DNA of 35,875 nt, taken from assembly GCA_018813975.1 (NCBI GenBank), contig JAHJAQ010000117.1, forward strand, positions 1 through 35,875, in the 5' to 3' direction. The translations under genes and the position numbers were made by a program. How positions within the stretch are numbered: the first letter of the stretch is position 1; the number at the start of each line of letters is the position of its first letter. The notes under the pieces were generated by a model. That model did not search any database, was not told the DNA's origin, and saw only the letters and a program-made list of their open reading frames with translations. Positions 22,457 through 30,671 of this stretch are shown in pieces. Source of the DNA: Microcaldota archaeon. Its GTDB lineage: Archaea; Iainarchaeota; Iainarchaeia; Iainarchaeales; JAGVWC01.

Positions 22457-25257
22457 TGTTCCTGGAATTGGCTTTCAATTTTGTGTTCTAACAACTCTAA
22501 AAACAATTCTTGGTTTTGGGCTTCAATCTTGGCACCGGCTGCAATGCGATGTCCGCCACCAACGTTTTCTTTTCCTTTTAATTCCGCACAGATTTCTTTG
22601 AATGCGTTTCCAAGGTTTAATCCTTTTCGAATGAGTTCTTGGGTGGCCCGTCCACTCACTTTTATTTGACCTTCCGGATAGCGTGCCAATGCAATAATGG
22701 GTTTTTGAAATCCAATAGTGCCGCTTCCATACAACATGCCCGCTACAATTCCCACAATGGAATCACTGATATTGGTTTCAGCGTCAAAAAAATAGTATTG
22801 TTTTTTTTCCTGAATGCCTTGTTCTTGTAAAAATTGAATTCCTTCTCGCAATTGTTTTCGGTGTTGTGCCAGCAAGGACAATGCTTGAGCATACGCTTCT
22901 TCTCGGTCTCCCAAACAAATCTGCAAACCAATTTCTGCCCTATTATGTCTTCCAGTAGAATTTAATAGCGTGGCAAATTCTTTGACATCATATAAAGGAG
23001 ACCGGTTGTTTTCATGCGGTAAGGAATACACTTCTCCAATGAGTTTTTGGATTTTCCATTCTGGAACCCGGTGTTCATACAAGTGCACTATTAAAGCAGA
23101 GCTCAACACTTTTTTTTGATTTGGTGATAGCATTTCATAGGAAACCCATTTGTCACTTTCTCTTAAATCAATTTTCAGTTCTTGTAAGAATTGTATACAA
23201 TTTTTTTCATGGGCCGTTAATTCGGGTAATATCGGGTTAGAAGCAAACAATAAGAATTGAGTGAGAGGCCTGGAAATCCTGCCATACAATCGCAAGTCAA
23301 TTCTTTTTTCAAGAACCTTTGCGTTAATCCCGATTTTTGCAATTTTTTGGTTCAATCCAGTTAGAGAACCGTGCTCATCCTGCATATCCCCCACCGCCCC
23401 CACAATCGCCAGTGCAGCAAGATCCATGTTTTTGGGATCTACGGTTTGAGAAAACAAAAAAGCCATTCCACTCGCGGAAACTTCTTGGCCGCCATCAAAT
23501 CCATACAATAATGGATTACAATGAAAGGCATGTTTTATGAGTTGGGATTGGTGGTGGTCTAAAACAAAAAAATTGTCTCCAAGAGTTTTTTGTAAAAAAT
23601 CCAATTGCCCAGAGCCAAAATCCAAGAAAAAATAGTTTTTTCCCATTTCTTGTATTTCCGGAATGGTTTCCGAATACAATTGTTTGAGTACTTTTGTTTG
23701 AAATCTTTTGTTCAATCGTTGCAGGGTTTTGGCAAGAATAGCGCCTGCCGTAATTCCATCCGAGTTTTTTAGGACTATATTATTGCAGATAAAATTTCCT
23801 TCCTCAGTTTCAATATCATAGACTGTTGTTTCCGTTCCATTGGATACCGTTCTACATTCCTTTTTTGGTTCAAATTCGAGATCTTGTTCAAAAAGAGTGG
23901 AAAAGCGTTGTTCTAGTGAGGAATCATTACACTCGGAAACAATTCGTTGCAACATTGGCCGAGTAATTTTTTCCGCTTTTTTTCTTCGTAACAATTCATC
24001 CCAGAATTGCTTTTTTCCAGTTTTTTCATACAATAGTTGCAGGGTTTTTTTTCCAATCGGAACAATTGATGTTGGATGCTCAACAGCAGCAAACTTAATT
24101 TTTTCTCTTTTGTATTCTTGCAAAAATCCAATCTGGTTGTAAAATATTCTTTTGTAGGGAGTAGCGTTTATACTTATCTTATATCCGTCGTTTCCATTTT
24201 TGGAATCCATTCGAACACAACTTCGAATGCCAAAAAAAAGCAACAAAGTTTGAATATCCCTACAAAGCCCTTCCGAAAAAGTAGTTGCATTAATATCTCC
24301 CTTACTGACGGTACCGTCTCCAGAAAAATAACCGCTCAAAAGGGCTGCGATTAATTTGGGATGCATTCCAAAGACCCATGGGGGTATGCGCTTGGTGTAA
24401 CTTTTTCCCTCAAAACCAAGATGCCTCATGGTTTGATATAATGTCTTTGACTGTACAATTGCTGTAATTCCACTATCCACTATGGTGGCCCCTTTGGAAC
24501 CAAAACGCTTGAAAACCGATTTAATGATATTAGCGCATTCATGGTCTCCATAAGCCGAAACATGAATTCCCGTTCCTCCTTTGGTGTTATGATAGCAACC
24601 ATCGGCTACCCATAATCCAAAAAAAGTCATTAGTTCTTCATCAACTTGCATGTTTTTTTCAATAATTGATCTTCCACAAAGCACAAAAGTACCGTTTCTG
24701 TTTTGGACTAGTTTTGAAAAAAGCCTGTTGGATTCTAGGTCAATAATTTTTTCTTTGTTAAATGGTGGAAAAAAGCGGGGCGTACAAACCCAATTAATGG
24801 TTTCTGGTTTTTGTGCTTCTAATCGTTCATTTTCAAGCCCTATAATAGAATGGTCTTCCGTAACTTTTATACTTCCAATCCGTGTTTTTACTTCTAAAAT
24901 CTTTTTGGTGGTGGTATTTTTCAACAACGCTTTAACTTTACTCAACTTTATTTTTCCTTGTGGTGTTATTGAAAAGACACGAATATTTTTTGGAAGCACA
25001 ACTACTTTTCCATCTGTTCGAAGCGAGACTCCACACTCTTTAGCTAATCGGGTGAATAGTTCTTCAATTGTCTGTCGTTTTGCACCATCGGGCCATTCTA
25101 CAATAAGTTCTGCATCGCCCAAAACACTGTCATAATTCGTAACAATCACCCACTCATCGCGTTCTTTGAAAGCCATTGCCATTTTCACTAGTTTTTCATG
25201 GAGTCCTGTCCAATCCCCTTTTTTTGGTGGAATTTGTGTTGAGTGCGTCTGATGCAT
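22453..25257 (-). CDS. DHH-family single-strand nuclease (RecJ/GAN-like) with an intein
   Basis: 934 residues before splicing, about 479 after. The joined exteins carry the DHH phosphoesterase motifs: motif I VTNYD+SDGITAG (residues 39-43 joined to 499 onward), motif II around FLDFGSGQLDFL, motif III VLDHHQS (the DHH signature), motif IV VGAVGDMQDEHGS, and a DHHA1 domain with VSGRATQEL and GGGHRIAAGAKI. This is the layout of archaeal RecJ-like nucleases such as GAN, which works with GINS and MCM in replication and repair. The intein interrupts motif I, so no active nuclease should form before splicing. A TATA box lies 26-33 nt before the ATG at 25257 (leaderless). Oligoribonuclease-type activity is an alternative. 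Confidence 0.88.
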   Translation of the reverse strand: MHQTHSTQIPPKKGDWTGLHEKLVKMAMAFKERDEWVIVTNYDSVLGDAELIVEWPDGAKRQTIEELFTRLAKECGVSLRTDGKVVVLPKNIRVFSITPQGKIKLSKVKALLKNTTTKKILEVKTRIGSIKVTEDHSIIGLENERLEAQKPETINWVCTPRFFPPFNKEKIIDLESNRLFSKLVQNRNGTFVLCGRSIIEKNMQVDEELMTFFGLWVADGCYHNTKGGTGIHVSAYGDHECANIIKSVFKRFGSKGATIVDSGITAIVQSKTLYQTMRHLGFEGKSYTKRIPPWVFGMHPKLIAALLSGYFSGDGTVSKGDINATTFSEGLCRDIQTLLLFFGIRSCVRMDSKNGNDGYKISINATPYKRIFYNQIGFLQEYKREKIKFAAVEHPTSIVPIGKKTLQLLYEKTGKKQFWDELLRRKKAEKITRPMLQRIVSECNDSSLEQRFSTLFEQDLEFEPKKECRTVSNGTETTVYDIETEEGNFICNNIVLKNSDGITAGAILAKTLQRLNKRFQTKVLKQLYSETIPEIQEMGKNYFFLDFGSGQLDFLQKTLGDNFFVLDHHQSQLIKHAFHCNPLLYGFDGGQEVSASGMAFLFSQTVDPKNMDLAALAIVGAVGDMQDEHGSLTGLNQKIAKIGINAKVLEKRIDLRLYGRISRPLTQFLLFASNPILPELTAHEKNCIQFLQELKIDLRESDKWVSYEMLSPNQKKVLSSALIVHLYEHRVPEWKIQKLIGEVYSLPHENNRSPLYDVKEFATLLNSTGRHNRAEIGLQICLGDREEAYAQALSLLAQHRKQLREGIQFLQEQGIQEKKQYYFFDAETNISDSIVGIVAGMLYGSGTIGFQKPIIALARYPEGQIKVSGRATQELIRKGLNLGNAFKEICAELKGKENVGGGHRIAAGAKIEAQNQELFLELLEHKIESQFQEH
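23764..25128 (-). mobile_element. Intein with LAGLIDADG homing endonuclease in the DHH nuclease
   Basis: Codes for residues 44-498 (455 residues) of the host protein. It starts with Ser in SVLGDAELIVEW (splicing block A), has VTEDHS (block B, with Thr and His near 133-136), two LAGLIDADG-type helices LMTFFGLWVADG (209-220) and LIAALLSGYFSGDG (302-315), and ends VYDIETEEGNFICNNIVLKN, followed by host Ser499 as the +1 nucleophile. Both catalytic-site ends and both endonuclease helices look intact, so it may splice and home. The penultimate residue is Lys instead of the usual His, a change known in some active inteins. Insertion is between Asp and Ser of the NYDSDG motif. Confidence 0.92.
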
Positions 25258-25282
25258 ATACTATTACTTTTGGGAACAGGTG

Positions 25283-25290
25283 TTTTTAAT
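25283..25290 (-). promoter_or_regulatory. TATA box of the DHH nuclease
   Basis: Minus-strand ATTAAAAA, 26-33 nt before the ATG at 25257; leaderless spacing. Confidence 0.45.
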
Positions 25291-25331
25291 CGCTATTCCG
25301 GTGAATTACCACTGAATGCTGCAAGTCGGCC

Positions 25332-25340
25332 TTTTTTAAG
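25332..25340 (+). promoter_or_regulatory. TATA box of the coiled-coil protein gene
   Basis: TTTTTTAAG, 26-34 nt before the ATG at 25366. The spacing supports that ATG as the start and makes the 108-nt gap a two-way promoter region. Confidence 0.45.
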
Positions 25341-25365
25341 CCCTTTTCCACCTTTTAGTAAGTAT

Positions 25366-26688
25366 ATGGGTTTTTTGAATGGTTTGAAAGGGGTTTTTGG
25401 GGGCAGTTCTAAGCCACCAGAGGCCATTAGCCTTTTGTTTGAAGAAACCGAACAATGGATTCGAAAATCCACCGCATCCCATTTAGAGTCCCTCAAAAAG
25501 GCCACGCTAAATCGTTTTTCCGAGATTCGATTTTTGCTAAAAGAACTGGATTCCAATTTAACAGCACTTGAAAAAAAAGAAGTAAATGAAGAAGAAGCCA
25601 GTCAACGCGTGCAAAAAGTAGTTTCTTCTTCTCAGCATGCACTGGTCGGACGTTTAAAGGGATTGTTGCACAAAGTAGAGCCCCCGCAAATAGCGGAATG
25701 GCAACAAATGCGCGAATACGGTTTAAATACTTTTTCCGTACTCCAAAACGAAATGGCGTTGTTTGGCAAAAACATTGCCTATACCAGTATTTTATTGCGA
25801 AAAGAAGTCAAACAAATTGGCGTGCGATTAAGCGAACTTGAAAAGATTTTGAAAGAACTTTCCCGGTCTTTTGATACCAATTCTTTGTTTGAACAAAGTC
25901 AAAAGAGCCAATCCATCCACCAAGAGCTAGTTCAACTACAACAAGAAAACACTTCACTCCGGCACCAAGCAGTTCAAGTAGAAAAAGAACTACAACAAAC
26001 CAATCAAAAACTACTGGAACAACAAAAAACCCTTACCGCGGTTCAAGACTCTAGAGAAGCAAAAGAACTAGAATCATTACTGGAACAAACCAAAGAATTG
26101 GATGAAAAAAAACAAGCATTAAGTCGAGAATTATTCGAGCTTATTGGGGGGGTTGACAAGCCATTAAAACGATTTAACCAGTTGGTGGTTTCCAAACACT
26201 GGCATTTGGAAAAAAACCAGGTTCTTTTTTTGGCATTGCTTGTTAAAAATCCTGCTTCTGCTTTTGAATCCGATCCCAAAGCCCAGTCTTTTAAAGCAAT
26301 TTTAAAAGAAATGCAAAGCGCGATTCAAGACCAAAAAATTTCTTTCAAAGATGGAAAAGAAAAAGTCAAGCGATTGGCTTCTTTAAACCAATTATTGGAA
26401 TTTGATTTTTTCTCCAATTTTTTTTGGAAACAAAACGAACTTGAAAAAAAGAATCAACAAATCGAAAAACAAATTCACTCTAATCATTTTTCCAAAAAAC
26501 TAAAAGAAGAAACCCAGCATTTACAACAAGCACGCTTAGCTGCCAATCAATCTAAAGAAGCGGTTTCCCAAAATCAGTCCGCCATCCAAAAAAATATAGG
26601 GATTCAACAAGAAAAGAAAAAAGCATTGGAAAAAATATTGTCCAAGATTGCGTCTGCTTCTGTTACAATTTCTTTTTCCAGTGCATAA
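25366..26688 (+). CDS. Coiled-coil protein of unknown function
   Basis: 440 residues from the ATG at 25366; the frame is open to 25243, but that part overlaps the nuclease start and TATA region and looks like shadow. The protein opens MGFLNGLKGVFGGSS, then alternates helices with long heptad-like stretches rich in Gln, Glu, Lys and Leu (about 160-270 and 370-430), with a more globular part between (FELIGGVDKPLKRFNQLV, LFLALLVKNPASAFE, near 258-300). No ATPase motif or membrane segment is seen, so it is not a full SMC protein. It is divergent from the DHH nuclease, and its last 26 bases overlap the end of PEP synthase. A structural or DNA-maintenance role is possible only by context. Confidence 0.7.
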   Translation: MGFLNGLKGVFGGSSKPPEAISLLFEETEQWIRKSTASHLESLKKATLNRFSEIRFLLKELDSNLTALEKKEVNEEEASQRVQKVVSSSQHALVGRLKGLLHKVEPPQIAEWQQMREYGLNTFSVLQNEMALFGKNIAYTSILLRKEVKQIGVRLSELEKILKELSRSFDTNSLFEQSQKSQSIHQELVQLQQENTSLRHQAVQVEKELQQTNQKLLEQQKTLTAVQDSREAKELESLLEQTKELDEKKQALSRELFELIGGVDKPLKRFNQLVVSKHWHLEKNQVLFLALLVKNPASAFESDPKAQSFKAILKEMQSAIQDQKISFKDGKEKVKRLASLNQLLEFDFFSNFFWKQNELEKKNQQIEKQIHSNHFSKKLKEETQHLQQARLAANQSKEAVSQNQSAIQKNIGIQQEKKKALEKILSKIASASVTISFSSA

Positions 26689-29086
26689 GCTTTTTTTCTT
26701 CTAGTGCAATGATTAGCTTGGTTTTTAACACACTATCAGGATTTAGGGAAATACTATCAATGCCCTCTTGTACTAAAAAAGCCGCAAAATCCGGAAAATC
26801 ACTGGGGGCTTGGCCGCAAATACCAATTTTTCGTTTGTGTTGTTTGCTTCGTTGAATGACTTGTTGTACCAATCGTTTTACAGCTGCATTGCGTTCATCA
26901 TACAATCCCGCTACCAATTCAGAATCTCGATCCAATCCCAAGGTTAATTGGGTTAAATCATTGGTTCCAATGGAAAAACCATCAAAAATCTGGGCAAACT
27001 CATGTGCTAGTATAACATTAGAGGGCACTTCGCACATTACAAAAACTATTAATCCATTTTGGCCTTGTACAAGCCCATTTTTTTTCATTTCTTGTAACAC
27101 TTTTTTTCCTTCTTCCACAGTCCTACAAAACGGTACCATGACTTGAACATTTTCAAGTCCTTTTTCTTCTCGTACCATCCGAATGGCTTGGCATTCCAGT
27201 GCAAAAGCGCCTTGAAATTTTTTTGAATAATACCGTGAAGCACCTCTCCAACCCAGCATGGGATTTTCTTCTATTGGTTCAAATTCTTTTCCGCCAATCA
27301 GATTGGCATATTCATTGCTTTTAAAATCGGAAAATCGCACGATAACCTGTTTGGGGTAAAAAGCAGCGCCTAACAAGGCAATTCCTTCTGCTAGTTTGTC
27401 CACAAAAAACTGTTTTTTGTCTTGATATCCTGCTGTTAGTTCTGTAATGCGCTTTTTGGCAGCAACATCTTTTAGGATGTCAAAATGAATAAGAGCAAGG
27501 GGGTGAATTCTAATATGGTCACTAATAATAAATTCTTCTCGAGCCAATCCAATACCATCACACGGCAAAAAACTATATTCAAACGCTCTGCTGGGATCGG
27601 CTAGGTTTATCATTACCTTGGTATGGGTTTTTGGAATGGTTTTCAAATCCACTACTTTTTTTTCAAATGGTAATGTTCCCTCATAAATTTTTCCCGTGCT
27701 GCCTTCACAACAACTCACGGTAATTTTTTTTCCGTTTGGAATAGTTTCAGTGGCATTATTGCATCCTACTATTGCCGGAATACCCAATTCTCTACTTACA
27801 ATGGCGGAATGGCTGGTCCTTCCTCCTCGATTGGTTACAATGGCGGCAGCTAGTTTCATAATGGGTTCCCAATCAGGGTCGGTGGTATCGGTTACTAGTA
27901 CTTCTCCTTTTTGAAACGTACTAATCTGATTAACATTTTTGATGATGTGTGCTTTTCCAATTCCAATCTTTTCGCCAATGGATTGTCCCGTTGCCAGTAC
28001 GTTTCCTTTTTTTTTGAGAATATAACTTTCTAACAGGTTTTTGGGGCGCTGGCTTTGAACGGTTTCTGGCCTGGCTTGTACAATAAACAACTGATTGGTT
28101 TTGCCGTCTTTGGCCCATTCAATATCCATTGGTTTCCTGTGGCCGGCTTTTTTAGAATAATATTTTTCGATTTCCAATCCCCACTGTCCCAATTGTAGGG
28201 CTTCTTGTTCACTAATACAATATTGTTTTTGTTCTTGGGAAGAAACCGGAACACTTTTGGTGCTTTGCTTTTCGCCTTGTGCGTAAACGATTTTGGTTCT
28301 TTTTTCGCCTTTTTTTTTGCTGAGCAATGCATTTTTTCTTTTTTCCAGGATTGGCTTGAACAAAATAAATTGATCCGGATTTACAATTCCTTTTACAATG
28401 CTTTCTCCCAAGCCATAAGAAGCATTGATAATAATCGCGTTTTCAAAACCGGTTTCCGTGTCCAAAGTGAATAGCACGCCACTGCTGGCAAGATCAGAGC
28501 GCACCATTTTTTGCACGCCAATCGACAAGGCCACAGAAAATAATCCAAATCCTTTGTCCTGGCGATAGGATATGGCTCGGTTTGTGAATAAAGAAGCAAA
28601 GCATTTTTGACAAGCCTCTAACAAAGGTTCTTTTTCCTGGATATTCAAATAGCTTTCTTGTTGACCAGCAAAACTAGCTTCCGGCAGGTCTTCTGCGGTT
28701 GCACTGCTTCTAACCGCGACATCAGGATTTTTGCCATATTGTAATCCTAGCTTTTGATACGCTGTTATAATGGGCTCTCTAATTTCGCTTGGAATAGTGG
28801 CATGTAAAATCATTTCTCGAATTTTTTTCCCTTTCTCTGCTAATTGGGAGAAATTTTTAGTATTCAATCCTTTTAATTCGCTTTGGATTTTTTTGTGTAA
28901 ACCAGTTTTTTCCAAGAATACATGATAGGCGTGTGCCGTAACACAAAATCCATTGGGAACTCGGATTCCTGTGGGAGTCAAAAAACGATACATTTCTCCT
29001 AGAGAAGCATTCTTACCGCCCACAATGGCAATATCATTCAAGTCTATTTGATCAAACCACAGTATAATCGCATCTTTTTTGGACAA
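26663..29086 (-). CDS. ppsA: Phosphoenolpyruvate synthase
   Basis: 807 residues. Makes PEP from pyruvate and ATP with release of AMP and phosphate, feeding gluconeogenesis. Motifs: N-terminal VGGKNASLGEM (22-32), VRSSATAEDLPEASFAGQQ (near 126-144), swivelling domain TNRGGRTSHSAIVSRE with phospho-His426, C-terminal barrel with FSIGTNDLTQLTLGLDRDS, and GICGQAPSD with Cys757. Size and positions fit bacterial/archaeal PpsA rather than PPDK. The start is the TTG at 29086, with an AGGTGG site 5-6 nt upstream. Last gene after the KaiC pair, 27 nt downstream; the C-terminus overlaps the coiled-coil gene. Confidence 0.95.
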   Translation of the reverse strand: MSKKDAIILWFDQIDLNDIAIVGGKNASLGEMYRFLTPTGIRVPNGFCVTAHAYHVFLEKTGLHKKIQSELKGLNTKNFSQLAEKGKKIREMILHATIPSEIREPIITAYQKLGLQYGKNPDVAVRSSATAEDLPEASFAGQQESYLNIQEKEPLLEACQKCFASLFTNRAISYRQDKGFGLFSVALSIGVQKMVRSDLASSGVLFTLDTETGFENAIIINASYGLGESIVKGIVNPDQFILFKPILEKRKNALLSKKKGEKRTKIVYAQGEKQSTKSVPVSSQEQKQYCISEQEALQLGQWGLEIEKYYSKKAGHRKPMDIEWAKDGKTNQLFIVQARPETVQSQRPKNLLESYILKKKGNVLATGQSIGEKIGIGKAHIIKNVNQISTFQKGEVLVTDTTDPDWEPIMKLAAAIVTNRGGRTSHSAIVSRELGIPAIVGCNNATETIPNGKKITVSCCEGSTGKIYEGTLPFEKKVVDLKTIPKTHTKVMINLADPSRAFEYSFLPCDGIGLAREEFIISDHIRIHPLALIHFDILKDVAAKKRITELTAGYQDKKQFFVDKLAEGIALLGAAFYPKQVIVRFSDFKSNEYANLIGGKEFEPIEENPMLGWRGASRYYSKKFQGAFALECQAIRMVREEKGLENVQVMVPFCRTVEEGKKVLQEMKKNGLVQGQNGLIVFVMCEVPSNVILAHEFAQIFDGFSIGTNDLTQLTLGLDRDSELVAGLYDERNAAVKRLVQQVIQRSKQHKRKIGICGQAPSDFPDFAAFLVQEGIDSISLNPDSVLKTKLIIALEEKKLMHWKKKL

Positions 29087-29113
29087 GTTCCCACCTTTTT
29101 TTTTGAATAATTT

Positions 29114-29734
29114 TTATTCGGTTCTGGATTCGTTTTCAGTAATTTCAATGGTGTGGTCGCAAAACTGGCTAATCACGCGAATCGTGTCCTGGTTTTCTTT
29201 GAGTCGGACCATTAGAAAAATGCCTAGTGCTTGCAGGCCACGAATTTTTCCAACCAACTGGTGCACGAATTTTTCCAGGGGTTCTGGTTTGTTGTACAAT
29301 AACAAGGTGGATAGAGAATCCAAGATTAAAAATTGTTGGTTTTTCGGGTTTTTCTCCAATGCTTGTTCTATTTGCATGGTTAATTCTAACAAGTTTTTTG
29401 GACTTTCCAAATAATGTACATTCTCGCCAGAAAGCTTTTCAGTTCCCGCTGTCTCACTCACTAAATCCACGAAAACGGTTTTTTGATCTTCCAGCACTTT
29501 TTGAGGGGAATCAAAAAGGTTTACCAGTGCTTTGTTAACCGAAACAAAAACGCCATTATCGGATCGCTTTTTCAAAAAATCGAGTAATCCGGTTTGAATG
29601 GCAGAATAATGGTCACTTTCAATAACCACTAGTACTACATTAGGTTTTTTGATTTCACTTAAAGCGCTTTCTAATTTTACTTCTACTCTTTTTTCCGGGT
29701 CCAATAATGATTCTAATGATTCTTTTTTGTCCAC
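29114..29734 (-). CDS. KaiC/RecA-like protein lacking the Walker A motif
   Basis: 206 residues. The order NVVLVVIESDHYSAIQTGLLDFL, later FVDLVSETAG and QQFLILDSLSTLLLYN (Walker B-like, near 132-147), then GIFLMVRLKENQD, matches a RecA/KaiC-type core. No GxxxxGK[ST] loop is present where the KaiC neighbour has one, so ATP binding is doubtful. Starts at a GTG (29734) with a GGGGGA site 8-9 nt upstream, 12 nt after the KaiC gene. Probably a partner of that ATPase; the pair lies beside a pilin gene, as FlaH (KaiC-like) does in archaella. Confidence 0.65.
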   Translation of the reverse strand: MDKKESLESLLDPEKRVEVKLESALSEIKKPNVVLVVIESDHYSAIQTGLLDFLKKRSDNGVFVSVNKALVNLFDSPQKVLEDQKTVFVDLVSETAGTEKLSGENVHYLESPKNLLELTMQIEQALEKNPKNQQFLILDSLSTLLLYNKPEPLEKFVHQLVGKIRGLQALGIFLMVRLKENQDTIRVISQFCDHTIEITENESRTE

Positions 29735-29746
29735 TATTGTTCCCCC

Positions 29747-30496
29747 TTATAGTTCTTCGAATAATTCTTGTTTGGATAATACTCGAAGCCCATTCGCGCC
29801 AATTTCAATGGGGTGTAATTTTTCACTGATTTTGGTTCCGCGCATTTTGAGTACGCCAATACTTCGAATAAAACGATTTTCGAGTTTAGTATGATATAAT
29901 AGTATTACTCCATCTGCCACAAACTCTTCCAATCCAAACAAAGAACTGATTTTATCCAGGCTGAGCTCATTGGTGATGATTGTGGTTACATTAATGCGCT
30001 TGAGCATTTTTCCCAGTATTAAAATGGTTTTTCGTGCTTCTAACTCTCGTTCAAAAAACAACCTAAAAACCACGCCAGGATCTATTACCAGTCTTTTGGC
30101 TTTAATGCGTTCTACTGCTTCTTCTATCGTGTTTTTGAGTTTGTCAAAATCATAGAGCGAAACAGTTTCAATCAATAGTTTTCTTTGTTGAATTAGAGTG
30201 GAAAAATCATATCCATAATAAGCCGCTTCTTTAATGATTTCCGGTTCGCTTTCTTCTAAGGAAATATATACGCCTGGTTCTTCATAGTCATTAGCCCCTC
30301 CATACAAGAATCGATAGCAAAAATTGGTTTTTCCGCTACCCGGATCGCCTGTTACCACCAATAAGTTTCCTTCCGGAACCCCTCCTCCAACAAGCTCGTC
30401 AAATCCCGGAACGCCCGAGCGAATGCGCTTGGGATGCAAGTGAATGGTGTTGGTACTGGTTTTAGAAGCGGTTTTAGCAGTGGTTTTTTGGGCCAT
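29747..30496 (-). CDS. KaiC-domain ATPase
   Basis: 249 residues. After a Thr/Lys-rich tail, RIRSGVPGFDELVGGGVPEGNLLVVTG leads into Walker A GDPGSGKT (50-57). VYISLEESEPEI (77-88) holds the conserved acidic pair, and RLVIDPGVVFRL (near 135-146) is the Walker B strand. These are features of single-domain archaeal KaiC proteins, many of which act in signalling or surface-structure assembly. A TATA box 24-32 nt upstream gives a leaderless start at 30496. First gene of KaiC - P-loop-less relative - ppsA, divergent from the pilin gene by 175 nt. Confidence 0.88.
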   Translation of the reverse strand: MAQKTTAKTASKTSTNTIHLHPKRIRSGVPGFDELVGGGVPEGNLLVVTGDPGSGKTNFCYRFLYGGANDYEEPGVYISLEESEPEIIKEAAYYGYDFSTLIQQRKLLIETVSLYDFDKLKNTIEEAVERIKAKRLVIDPGVVFRLFFERELEARKTILILGKMLKRINVTTIITNELSLDKISSLFGLEEFVADGVILLYHTKLENRFIRSIGVLKMRGTKISEKLHPIEIGANGLRVLSKQELFEEL

Positions 30497-30519
30497 GATA
30501 TTTTCTATTATTAATCATT

Positions 30520-30528
30520 GTTTAAATA
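30520..30528 (-). promoter_or_regulatory. TATA box of the KaiC gene
   Basis: Minus-strand TATTTAAAC, 24-32 nt before the ATG at 30496, without a leader. Confidence 0.55.
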
Positions 30529-30596
30529 GATTCGCTCAATACTGCCTGTTTTTTTGCTAAAATCGAGTTTTTAGTTCAATTCTCGTTCCCGATACC

Positions 30597-30605
30597 TTTA
30601 AATAT
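30597..30605 (+). promoter_or_regulatory. Strong TATA box of the pilin gene
   Basis: TTTAAATAT, close to the archaeal consensus, predicting transcription start near 30625-30630 and a leader of about 45 nt. Confidence 0.65.
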
Positions 30606-30628
30606 CAAAAATACTGTATTTCGTTAGC

Positions 30629-30653
30629 TTTTAACTGTTAAAACGTTTTAACT
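30629..30653 (+). promoter_or_regulatory. Inverted/direct repeat array, candidate operator in the pilin leader
   Basis: TTTTAAC (30629-30635), GTTAAAA (30637-30643) and TTTTAAC (30646-30652) alternate in orientation. The second and third form a perfect 16-base palindrome (30637-30652); the first and second form a 7-base inverted repeat about one base. It sits between the likely transcription start and the ribosome binding site, a usual place for an archaeal repressor. Confidence 0.45.
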
Positions 30654-30656
30654 AAA

Positions 30657-30663
30657 AAGGAGG
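30657..30663 (+). promoter_or_regulatory. Ribosome binding site of the pilin, sets a TTG start
   Basis: AAGGAGG, 8 nt before the TTG at 30672. The ATG at 30665 is in a different frame with no sensible product. Confidence 0.8.
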
Positions 30664-30671
30664 AATGAAAA

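Noticed and set aside
24650..25135. Opposite-strand frame (161 residues) within the intein
   Set aside because: Antisense shadow of the intein coding region, with no start signals or recognisable motif.
28205..28474. Plus-strand frame over PEP synthase
   Set aside because: Shadow of the A-rich minus-strand gene; Phe-rich product, no start signal.
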